A DNA stretch of 9,191 nucleotides. Origin: a bacterium. Lineage in GTDB: Bacteria > Ratteibacteria > UBA8468. The translations under genes and the position numbers were made by a program. Location: contig DAOVGU010000075.1 of the NCBI GenBank assembly GCA_030672255.1, positions 1 to 9,191 of the forward strand, written 5' to 3'. Positions 1 through 5,116 of the stretch are shown here, piece after piece. The stretch's first letter is position 1, and each line of letters starts with the position of its first letter. Below the pieces are notes generated by a model, which made no database searches, was not told the origin of the DNA, and saw only the letters and a list, made by a program, of their open reading frames with translations.

Positions 1-1
1 T

Positions 2-886
2 CATCAGGAATTGGCAGATGAAATTGGGTTAAATCAATTTGCAATTATTGCCACCGCTGCCCATGATACGGCCTGCGCCTATGCCGCCGCGCCCATCGAA
101 AAGGAGGAGAATTCCTTGATTATTAGTTCTGGCACCTGGTCGTTGGTAGGGAAATTAATTTCTTCTCCTCTGATTAACGAGAAGGTATACCAGCACCATT
201 TTACCAATGAAGGTGGTATTGGAAATATCAGATTTTTAAAGAATGTAATGGGAACCTGGATTATCCAGGAGTTACGCCGCATCTGGAAGGAAGAGGATAA
301 AAAAGAACTTTCCTGGGATGAGATTGTCCAAATGGCCAAAAAAGGAGAAAGATTCTTTGCGATTATCGACCCGGATAGTAACTCATTCTACAATCCCGCC
401 AATATGGAAACCACAATCAAGGAATTCTGTAAAAAGACTAAACAGAGAATTCCAAAGAATAGAGAAACAACCTTAAGAATAGTCTATGAATCCTTAGCGC
501 TTAAATACCATCATACAAATGAAATGATTGAAAATCTTACCGAGAAGAAAAATAGCAGGATATATGTGATTGGAGGTGGGGCAAATAATTCTCTTCTCAA
601 TCAGTTTACCGCCGAAGCAGCCGGCCTTCCGGTTGTTGCCGGTCCCATTGAGGCAACCGCTATCGGAAATATCCTTATTCAGGCGAAAGCCCTTGGCATA
701 ATAAAGTCTATGGAAGAAGCCAGAGAATTGGTTAAAGGTTCTTTCCCTCTTGCCTATTATAAACCCAAAGACGCTTTTTCCTGGAAAAGAGTAATTAAAA
801 AGTATAGGAATTTCCTTTCCCCCTCACCTTCTATCCTCCCCCTCCAGGGGGGAGGAGAAGAAGCATCCAAAGTCCTCCCCCTTTGA
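2..886 (+). CDS. rhaB: Rhamnulokinase, C-terminal part (5' end outside window)
   Basis: FGGY-family sugar kinase that would phosphorylate L-rhamnulose to L-rhamnulose-1-phosphate in the cytoplasm. The frame is open from the window edge, so about 295 codons are seen and the N-terminal ATPase half is missing (family length is about 480-490 residues). The order of motifs follows RhaB: AAHDT (codons from 62), SSGTWSLVG (125-151), then the NEGG, RFLKN and MGTW stretch, SLALKY, the GGGANNSLLNQ nucleotide-binding loop (from 572), and GPIEATAIGN. Those rhamnulokinase-specific stretches favour RhaB over fuculokinase or xylulokinase, but substrate is not proven. The domain seems to end near KKYRNFL (about 812). 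The last 20 or so residues (SPSPSILPLQGGG and onward) are encoded by a palindromic repeat, and the TGA lies in a hairpin loop. Confidence is high for the family and good for rhamnulose. Confidence 0.88.
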   Translation, partial: HQELADEIGLNQFAIIATAAHDTACAYAAAPIEKEENSLIISSGTWSLVGKLISSPLINEKVYQHHFTNEGGIGNIRFLKNVMGTWIIQELRRIWKEEDKKELSWDEIVQMAKKGERFFAIIDPDSNSFYNPANMETTIKEFCKKTKQRIPKNRETTLRIVYESLALKYHHTNEMIENLTEKKNSRIYVIGGGANNSLLNQFTAEAAGLPVVAGPIEATAIGNILIQAKALGIIKSMEEARELVKGSFPLAYYKPKDAFSWKRVIKKYRNFLSPSPSILPLQGGGEEASKVLPL

Positions 887-944
887 GGGGGAGAAAGAAA
901 AAGACTCTGACCCTCCCCCTTGATGGGGGAGGTAGGTGGGGGTG
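819..944. repeat. C/G-rich palindromic repeat cluster, three CCTCCCCC hairpins
   Basis: Three hairpin units in a row: CCTCCCCC/GGGGGGAGG with a 4-nt loop (835-855), CTCCCCC/GGGGGAG with loop TTTGA (875-893), and CCTCCCCC/GGGGGAGG with loop TTGAT (912-932). The outer ends, CCCCCTCACCT (819-829) and AGGTGGGGGTG (934-944), are inverted repeats of each other at 9 of 11 positions. The cluster therefore looks like one composite repeat. It overlaps the 3' end of the kinase gene and supplies its stop codon. No T-run follows any hairpin, so it is not an obvious intrinsic terminator. Confidence 0.8.
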
Positions 945-957
945 TACCTTAAAGGTA
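945..957. promoter_or_regulatory. Possible operator palindrome TACCTTAAAGGTA
   Basis: A perfect 13-bp palindrome (TACCTT, central A, AAGGTA) ends 2 nt upstream of the -35 hexamer of the promoter at 960-988. The position would suit a dimeric sugar-responsive regulator. It also directly abuts the composite C/G-rich repeat, so it could be only the edge of that repeat. Function is inferred from position. Confidence 0.3.
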
Positions 958-959
958 GT

Positions 960-988
960 TTGACAGAACCCTCCCCTTATTCTACAAT
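960..988 (+). promoter_or_regulatory. Sigma70-type promoter for the 1146-4144 operon
   Basis: TTGACA (960-965), a 17-nt spacer and TACAAT (983-988) give a full consensus -35, a 5-of-6 -10 and optimal spacing. Transcription would begin near 995. The next + strand gene is the dehydrogenase at 1146, and the miniature element at 1007-1131 lies wholly within the predicted leader. Without that element the start codon would be only about 20 nt from the start site, as expected for an original promoter-gene junction. Confidence 0.6.
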
Positions 989-1006
989 GACTTTTATAGA
1001 AAAGAG

Positions 1007-1131
1007 GTAAATACTCAGTGAACACCGTACCAAAAGGTAGTCGCAACCTTTAGGTTGCGCAGGCGCAGGATGAATCCTGCGGCTACCAGCCTACGTCTAC
1101 TTGAAAATAACGGCTTTTACTGAATATTTAC
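1007..1131. mobile_element. Miniature inverted-repeat element, copy 1 (non-coding)
   Basis: The ends are GTAAATACTCAGT (1007-1019) and ACTGAATATTTAC (1119-1131), inverted repeats at 12 of 13 positions, with weaker similarity running about 10 bp further inward. Flanking octamers GAAAAGAG (999-1006) and AAAAAGAG (1132-1139) match at 7 of 8 positions, consistent with an aged 8-bp target duplication. It has no coding capacity and would need a transposase elsewhere. Copy 2 at 2385-2528 has the same ends and the same duplication length. It sits between the promoter at 960-988 and the dehydrogenase gene. Confidence 0.75.
1037..1086. repeat. Two-hairpin palindromic core of element copy 1
   Basis: GTAG (1037-1040) pairs with CTAC (1083-1086) around two perfect hairpins: CGCAACC/GGTTGCG with loop TTTA (1042-1059) and CGCAGGAT/ATCCTGCG with loop GA (1064-1081). 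The fold would be a three-way junction in RNA or single-stranded DNA. From general experience this GTAG-TCGCAACC type of sequence is a dispersed intergenic repeat in several candidate-phylum genomes; I cannot verify that here. In this window it is carried inside the miniature element. Confidence 0.75.
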
Positions 1132-1145
1132 AAAAAGAGACATAG

Positions 1146-2291
1146 ATGAAGAAGATTAGAATAGGATTAATTGGCTATAAATTTATGGGTAAGGCCCATA
1201 GTAATGCCTACCGTCAGGTAGGTAGATTTTTTACACCAAAGGCAATTCCGATAATGAAGGCAATCTGCGGGAGAAATGAAAGAGGAGTGAAGGAGGCGGC
1301 AGAAAATTTTGGCTGGCAAGAGTATGAGACAGATTATAAAAAACTCATAAAAAGGGATGACATTGATTTAATCGATATTACCACCCCAAATAACTCCCAT
1401 TGTGAAATAGTAGTTGCTGCCGCCAAAGAAGGGAAAAATATCCTCTGCGAGAAGCCCTTGGCAATAAATCTAAAGGAGGCAGAGGAGATGCTAAAAGCGG
1501 TAGAAAAGACAGGAGTAAAGCATATGATTGGTTTTAACTACCGCAGAGCACCGGCGATTGGCCTTGCCAAAAGATTGATTGAGGAAGGAAGGATTGGTAA
1601 AACCTACCATTTCCGTTCCACCTATCTGCAGGATTGGATTGTTGACCCGGAGTTTCCCTTAAACTGGCGTTTTCAAAAAGAGATTGCGGGAAGCGGCGCT
1701 TTGGGTGACCTCTTAGCACATCATATTGATTTGGCTCGATACCTGGCCGGAGAATTGATAGAGGCAATCGGGATGGATAAGACCTTTATTAAGGAAAGAC
1801 CTATTTCTCTGGAGGCGGATGGCCTTACGGGAAAGGCGGGCAAAGAAAAGGGAAAGGTTACCGTGGATGATACTACCTTATTTTTGGCAAAATTCAAAAA
1901 TGGCGCTCTTGGTAGTTTTGAAGCAACAAGGGTCGCTCCCGGAAGGAAGAACTGTAATCGGATAGAGATCAATGGAAGTGAGGGAAGTATTAGCTTTAAT
2001 TTTGAAAGAATGAACGAACTTGAATTTTTCTCCCGGAAGGATTTATCCTATGCTCAAGGTTTCCGCACAATTTTAGCTACCGAGAGCGAACATCCCTATA
2101 TCTCTGCCTGGTGGCCCCCGGGACACACCATTGGTTATGAGCATACATTTATCCATCAGATCTACGATTTGATGAATGATTTGGCCGAGGATAAGATGCC
2201 TACCCCAAATTTCCTTGATGGGGTAAAATGTCAGAAAGTTTTGGAGGCAGTTTCTAATTCCATTAAAACGAAAGGATGGGCAAAAATATGA
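1146..2291 (+). CDS. Gfo/Idh/MocA-family NAD(P)-dependent oxidoreductase
   Basis: Cytoplasmic sugar or cyclitol dehydrogenase of 381 residues, a usual family length. An N-terminal Rossmann fold begins at residue 4 with the dinucleotide loop GLIGYKFMG (7-15) followed by the typical AH. The family motif E-K-P lies at 102-104 (catalytic lysine K103), then GFNYRR at about 130. The C-terminal alpha/beta domain carries D188 and H192 in GDLLAHHIDLARYL, equivalent to the catalytic D/H pair of inositol dehydrogenase. Members oxidise a hydroxyl of sugars, sugar acids or inositols; the exact substrate cannot be read from sequence. ATG at 1146 starts directly at the first beta strand; the ribosome site is weak (AGAGA just upstream). 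The stop overlaps the ATG of the next reading frame (ATGA, 2288-2291), implying coupled translation. First gene of the operon from the promoter at 960-988. Confidence 0.9.
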   Translation: MKKIRIGLIGYKFMGKAHSNAYRQVGRFFTPKAIPIMKAICGRNERGVKEAAENFGWQEYETDYKKLIKRDDIDLIDITTPNNSHCEIVVAAAKEGKNILCEKPLAINLKEAEEMLKAVEKTGVKHMIGFNYRRAPAIGLAKRLIEEGRIGKTYHFRSTYLQDWIVDPEFPLNWRFQKEIAGSGALGDLLAHHIDLARYLAGELIEAIGMDKTFIKERPISLEADGLTGKAGKEKGKVTVDDTTLFLAKFKNGALGSFEATRVAPGRKNCNRIEINGSEGSISFNFERMNELEFFSRKDLSYAQGFRTILATESEHPYISAWWPPGHTIGYEHTFIHQIYDLMNDLAEDKMPTPNFLDGVKCQKVLEAVSNSIKTKGWAKI

Positions 2292-2384
2292 AAATAGCAA
2301 TAGCGGGCTGGAGTCTGCATCGGGAATTTCAGGAGAAAAGGATTTCTCTCTTAGATTTTCCTAAAGTGGCAGCGGTAAAATTCT

Positions 2385-2528
2385 GTAAATATTCAGTCAA
2401 CTACGTCTATGTTGTCATTGCGACCCCGTATTCAATACGGGGGTGGCAATCCCTCACTTCTTGAGATTGCTTCGTCGTCCGCTTACAGAATGGACTCCTC
2501 GCAATGACGGTCTTCACTGAATATTCAC
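2385..2528. mobile_element. Miniature inverted-repeat element, copy 2, with perfect target duplication
   Basis: The ends are GTAAATATTCAGT (2385-2397) and ACTGAATATTCAC (2516-2528), inverted at 12 of 13 positions, with imperfect pairing further inward. It is flanked by an exact 8-bp direct repeat, AAAATTCT (2377-2384 and 2529-2536), the signature of a transposase-mediated insertion. The element is 144 bp and non-coding, and its interior is a GTCATTGCGA-type palindromic repeat. It interrupts the epimerase remnant. Copy 1 at 1007-1131 has the same termini with a different interior. Confidence 0.85.
2414..2508. repeat. GTCATTGCGA-type palindromic repeat inside element copy 2
   Basis: GTCATTGCGA (2414-2423) and TCGCAATGAC (2499-2508) are exact inverted repeats bounding the unit. 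Inside lie a perfect hairpin CCCCGTATT/AATACGGGG with a 1-nt centre (2424-2442) and the GGCAATCCC and GAGATTGCTTCG blocks. The same boundary decamers recur in the intergenic clusters at 4184-4332 and 4918-5095, but those lack the element's terminal repeats. Confidence 0.85.
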
Positions 2529-2585
2529 AAAATTCTTAAAGGAAATTATTCTTTCGGAAGAAAAGGGGAAGATCTACTGAGCGTA

Positions 2586-3494
2586 ATGATAAAGTTAGGG
2601 ATGAATGCAGCTTTTGCCGCCTGTCGTTATCCTGAACCAGAGGCCTGGCTAAAAATTGTCGGAGAAACCCTGAATTTAAGATATACCCAGTTTTTCTCCG
2701 ATTTGATTGACCCCAAGGTTGAAGAAAAAACGAAAAAGCGGCTTTGTCTGCGTACTAAAAGGGCCGCTAAGAGATATAATGTTACCATTCATAGTTTATT
2801 TACGGGAACCGCTCCCCACTGGAGCCATTTTCTTCTCCATCCCGATAAAGGAATGAGAAAGGATGCAAATCTCTGGTGGGAAAAATATATTAAAATGGCA
2901 CCTTTATTAGGGGCGAAAGCGGTAGGAAGTTTCCTCGGCTCATTTTCTGCAAAAGATTCCCAAAATTCAAAGAGAAAAAAACAGTTAACAGAAGAACTGA
3001 TTAAAACCTGGTGTCATTTTGCTCATCTTGCTAAAAAGGAAGGTTTAGAATATCTGATGTTTGAACCGATGTCCGTTCCCCGGGAGATGCCCTGCACAAT
3101 AAAAGAAACCGAGGAACTTTATGAAAGACTGAATGAGAAATCGGCTCTACCGATTAAACTCTGTCTTGATGTCGGGCATGGAGCGGCAATTTCGGGAACA
3201 AAGAAGGATAGAGACCCTTATGCCTGGATTAAGCATTTTGGTTCTCGCACCGCAGTTATCCATATCCAGCAGACCGACAGAAAATCAAGCAAGCACTGGC
3301 CATTTACAAAAAAGTACAATAGAATTGGCATCATAGATGGCCAGAGAACTGTGGAGGCAATAAAGGCATCAGGAGCAAAGGAGATTCTTCTGGTTATTGA
3401 AGTCTTTCATTCATTTTTCGAGCCAATGGAATATAAGGTCTTGGATGACCTAAAAGAGAGCGTTGATTACTGGAGAAAATGGATAAAGAAATAA
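2586..3494 (+). CDS. TIM-barrel sugar-phosphate isomerase/epimerase
   Basis: A 302-residue cytoplasmic protein of the xylose-isomerase-like TIM-barrel superfamily (AP-endonuclease 2 fold). Candidate metal ligands fall in order on successive strands: E160 (LMFEPMS), D195 with H198 (CLDVGH), H226 (VIHIQQTD) and E272 (LLVIEVFH), the expected divalent-metal site. The N-terminal stretch with PEPEAW and LNLRYTQFFSDL, plus PREMPCTIKETEELYERL in the middle, recalls the tetrulose-phosphate epimerase group (EryH/LerI-like, erythrulose-1-phosphate). That resemblance is from memory, so the substrate is tentative. ATG 2586 is chosen because IKLGMN is the first barrel strand; a short GAG at 2579-2581 is the only ribosome-site candidate. 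Its last 16 nt overlap the aldolase gene. It probably provides the isomerisation or epimerisation step ahead of that aldolase. Confidence 0.8.
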   Translation: MIKLGMNAAFAACRYPEPEAWLKIVGETLNLRYTQFFSDLIDPKVEEKTKKRLCLRTKRAAKRYNVTIHSLFTGTAPHWSHFLLHPDKGMRKDANLWWEKYIKMAPLLGAKAVGSFLGSFSAKDSQNSKRKKQLTEELIKTWCHFAHLAKKEGLEYLMFEPMSVPREMPCTIKETEELYERLNEKSALPIKLCLDVGHGAAISGTKKDRDPYAWIKHFGSRTAVIHIQQTDRKSSKHWPFTKKYNRIGIIDGQRTVEAIKASGAKEILLVIEVFHSFFEPMEYKVLDDLKESVDYWRKWIKK

Positions 3495-4144
3495 AAAAAT
3501 TAAAGCAGGAGTTGGTTAAGTATGGTAGAAAAATTATTGAGAAGGGCCTGGCGGTGGGACCGGGAGGGAATATCAGCGTCCGCAAAGGAAATACCGTCTA
3601 TCTTTCTCCCAGTGGTTATTCCTTTGATGAATTAACCGAAAATGATTATGTCGGTGTAGACCTTAAAACGGGCAAAATCACCGAGGGAAGTCTTAAGCCA
3701 ACCTGCGAAGTTTCAATGCATTTGGGCTGCTACCTGACAAGAGAAGATATTTCGGTCGTCATCCACACCCATCCTCCTTTAGTGATTGGTTTGATAAGTG
3801 CTGGTGTTAAGATAAGAGCAATGTTTCCTGACTTTGTCGCTCTTGTGGGAGAGGTTCCGGTTATAGATTACGTGATTCCGGCGGGAGAAGAGATAAGAAA
3901 AGCGGTGACAAAGGTTATCAAAAGATATGATGCGGTACTGCTTAGAAATCATGGTCTGGTAGTGGTAGGAAGCAATTTAAAGGAGGCATTTTATCGCAGC
4001 GAAATTATTGAGGATGCTGCCCGCATCTTAATCGTTTCGCGAATTTTTGGTAAACCAAGATTCTTAAATAAAAGGGAGATAGAGGGGATTAAAAATTTAA
4101 AGGCCGAGGACTATCGGAAGATGTTGATTAAGAAAACTTCGTAA
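3479..4144 (+). CDS. Class II (zinc) sugar-phosphate aldolase, FucA-like
   Basis: A 221-residue member of the class II aldolase/adducin family, close in length to L-fuculose-1-phosphate aldolase (about 215) and shorter than E. coli rhamnulose-1-phosphate aldolase (274). The phosphate-binding loop GPGGNIS is at 27-33 and SPSG at 43-46. The acid/base glutamate is E77 (PTCEVSMH), and the zinc ligands are H96 and H98 (IHTHPP) and H158 (RNHGLVVVG). It would cleave a ketose-1-phosphate to dihydroxyacetone phosphate and an aldehyde. With a rhamnulokinase gene upstream, rhamnulose-1-phosphate giving L-lactaldehyde is the leading inference; fuculose-, ribulose- or erythrulose-phosphates are alternatives. 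The ATG overlaps the end of the epimerase gene by 16 nt, so translation is probably coupled. The TAA is the first base of a small direct repeat at 4142. Confidence 0.85.
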   Translation: MDKEIKKLKQELVKYGRKIIEKGLAVGPGGNISVRKGNTVYLSPSGYSFDELTENDYVGVDLKTGKITEGSLKPTCEVSMHLGCYLTREDISVVIHTHPPLVIGLISAGVKIRAMFPDFVALVGEVPVIDYVIPAGEEIRKAVTKVIKRYDAVLLRNHGLVVVGSNLKEAFYRSEIIEDAARILIVSRIFGKPRFLNKREIEGIKNLKAEDYRKMLIKKTS

Positions 4145-4173
4145 CCACAGATTACGCAGATTAACACAGATGA
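4142..4173. repeat. CACAGATTA-type short direct-repeat tract, copy A
   Basis: TAACCACAGATTACGCAG and the following bases contain three imperfect, roughly 10-nt units (CACAGATTA, CGCAGATTA, CACAGATGA). The tract starts exactly at the aldolase stop codon. A degenerate relative starts at the stop codon of the SDR gene (6939-6972). Confidence 0.55.
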
Positions 4174-4183
4174 CAGCGCAACT

Positions 4184-4332
4184 GTCATTGCGAGGCCGAA
4201 GGCCGTGGCAATCCGCGAAGCGTCGCGAGTCCGCCTTGGCGGACGTGGCGATCTCATTGAGATTGCTTCGCTGACGCTCGCAATGACTTTGTCGGATTGC
4301 TTCCCCTTCGTTTCACTCAGTGTCGCAATGAC
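4184..4332. repeat. Intergenic GTCATTGCGA repeat cluster between aldolase and gamma subunit
   Basis: GTCATTGCGA (4184-4193) is closed by TCGCAATGAC at 4278-4287 and again at 4323-4332, so it reads as one full unit plus a second half-unit. Internal palindromes are GGCC-GAA-GGCC (4194-4204), GTCCGCC-TT-GGCGGAC (4229-4244) and ATCTCA-T-TGAGAT (4251-4263). It fills most of the 216-nt gap before the gamma-subunit gene. No promoter of convincing quality is visible between it and the ATG at 4361. Confidence 0.85.
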
Positions 4333-4360
4333 ATTTCTGTGAAATCTCGTAGTTAAAATT

Positions 4361-4918
4361 ATGAAAAATATTACCTCTAAAATCATTATCGGAGGCTTTG
4401 GGGGACAGGGAATAATCACCTTAGGCAAGGTTTTAGCCTATGCCGGGATGGAGGAGAAAAAGTATGTCTCCTGTCTCCCTTTCTATGGAGCGGAGATGCG
4501 TGGTGGCTATGCCTTCTGCACCCTGGTTATCTCCACCGAGGAGATTTCCTCCCCGGTTGTCTCCAAAGCAGATATTGGTATCTTTATGGATAAGCTCTCC
4601 TTAGAGAACTATAAGGAAAGAATAGAGAAGAATGGGACAATTCTCATTAACAGTTCCCTGATCAAAAATAAATTTCCCCATAGGAACCTGACGGTGGTGA
4701 GAATTCCCGCCACAGAGCTTGCAGAGAAAATAGGAGATGTCAGGGTTGCCAATATGATTGCTGCCGGCGCTCTGCTCAAAATCATTCAGAGCGAGAAAAA
4801 AAACTTCCTTTCTATCCTTAGCCTCCAGGAGGGCTTAAAAAGGGTGCTTCCCCAAAAGCCGGAACTCCTCGATTTGAATAAAAGAGCAATTGAGGAAGGC
4901 GAGGCAATCCAACCATAG
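4361..4918 (+). CDS. 2-oxoacid:ferredoxin oxidoreductase, gamma subunit (orphan)
   Basis: A 185-residue protein matching the gamma domain of pyruvate/2-oxoglutarate (and other 2-oxoacid) ferredoxin oxidoreductases, usual length about 180-190. Diagnostic motifs are GGFGGQGI (11-18), PFYGAEMRGG (40-49), the VVSKADIGIFMD strand and VANMIAAGAL near residue 130. In the family this subunit joins alpha and beta (TPP-binding) subunits to convert a 2-oxoacid and CoA to acyl-CoA with reduced ferredoxin. No alpha, beta or ferredoxin-like delta gene is adjacent: both sides are repeat clusters, then sugar genes. It may work with subunits encoded elsewhere or be a relict. Motifs are intact and the frame is clean, favouring a working gene. 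No good ribosome site precedes the ATG. The TAG overlaps the first base of the next repeat cluster. PorG and KorC types cannot be separated here. Confidence 0.85.
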   Translation: MKNITSKIIIGGFGGQGIITLGKVLAYAGMEEKKYVSCLPFYGAEMRGGYAFCTLVISTEEISSPVVSKADIGIFMDKLSLENYKERIEKNGTILINSSLIKNKFPHRNLTVVRIPATELAEKIGDVRVANMIAAGALLKIIQSEKKNFLSILSLQEGLKRVLPQKPELLDLNKRAIEEGEAIQP

Positions 4919-5095
4919 TCATTGCGAGCGAACGCATGCATTTCATTCAGTGTAAACTCCGTGAGCGTAGCAATCCGACGAAGTCGTTGCGAACGAAGTG
5001 AAGCAATCTCATCTTTTCATAGAAGCAAGTGATTGCTTCGTCGTAAAAGACACTCCTCGCAATGACAGGCGAGGAATCTCGCTCCTCGCAATGAC
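4918..5095. repeat. Intergenic GTCATTGCGA repeat cluster before the zinc dehydrogenase
   Basis: GTCATTGCGA (4918-4927) is answered by TCGCAATGAC at 5057-5066 and again at 5086-5095. Between them are several blocks of the same vocabulary (AGCAATCCGACGAAGTCG, GAAGCAATCTC, GATTGCTTCGTCG). It looks like nested or repeatedly inserted units. The last base of the gamma-subunit stop codon is the first base of the repeat. It fills the 198-nt gap up to 5116, and I see no clear promoter there. Confidence 0.85.
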
Positions 5096-5116
5096 AGCAT
5101 GCAAGAATAGATAGAT

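Larger units (their letters stand above)
2288..2580 (+). pseudogene. Sugar-phosphate isomerase/epimerase remnant, split by a miniature element
   Basis: ATG 2288 overlaps the stop of the MocA-type gene. The first 29-32 codons read MKIAIAGWSLHREF and LLDFPKVAA, the characteristic N-terminus of TIM-barrel (xylose-isomerase-like) sugar-phosphate isomerases/epimerases of about 270-290 residues. Homology stops where the element at 2385-2528 enters; reading through gives nonsense ending at 2464. Removing the element and one AAAATTCT copy rejoins the frame as AAVKFLKEIILSEEKGKIY and a TGA at 2578-2580, 5 nt before the next gene. Even so only 46 codons result, so most of the barrel was lost earlier, or the tail has another origin. 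Not a functional enzyme. A small ORF at 2276-2464 might be predicted here, but it is this remnant plus repeat. Confidence 0.75.

Noticed and set aside
912..932. Intrinsic terminator after rhamnulokinase
   Set aside because: The hairpin is strong but is followed by GGTGGGGG, not a T-run; the other two hairpins are followed by purines.
819..944. Possible CRISPR array from regularly repeated CCTCCCCC blocks
   Set aside because: Only three units, each itself a hairpin, with unequal lengths and no spacer-like unique segments of constant size.
831..1046. Minus-strand protein of 71 residues
   Set aside because: Low-complexity translation of palindromic C/G-rich repeats; no recognisable family.
1037..1086. 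Riboswitch or structured regulatory RNA upstream of the dehydrogenase gene
   Set aside because: The structure is the symmetrical core of a mobile miniature element with target duplication, and shows no known aptamer motif. Effects on expression are still possible.
1101..1130. TTGAAA-18-TATTTA as a promoter at the right end of element copy 1
   Set aside because: Weaker hexamers and spacing than the TTGACA-17-TACAAT site at 960-988, and TATTTA is part of the terminal repeat. Kept only as an outside possibility.
2276..2464. Small protein of 62 residues
   Set aside because: Its first half is the N-terminus of a broken epimerase (true start 2288) and its second half is translated mobile-element sequence.
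4111..4428. Minus-strand protein of 105 residues
   Set aside because: It is translated mostly from the GTCATTGCGA repeat cluster and overlaps the ends of two good + strand genes.
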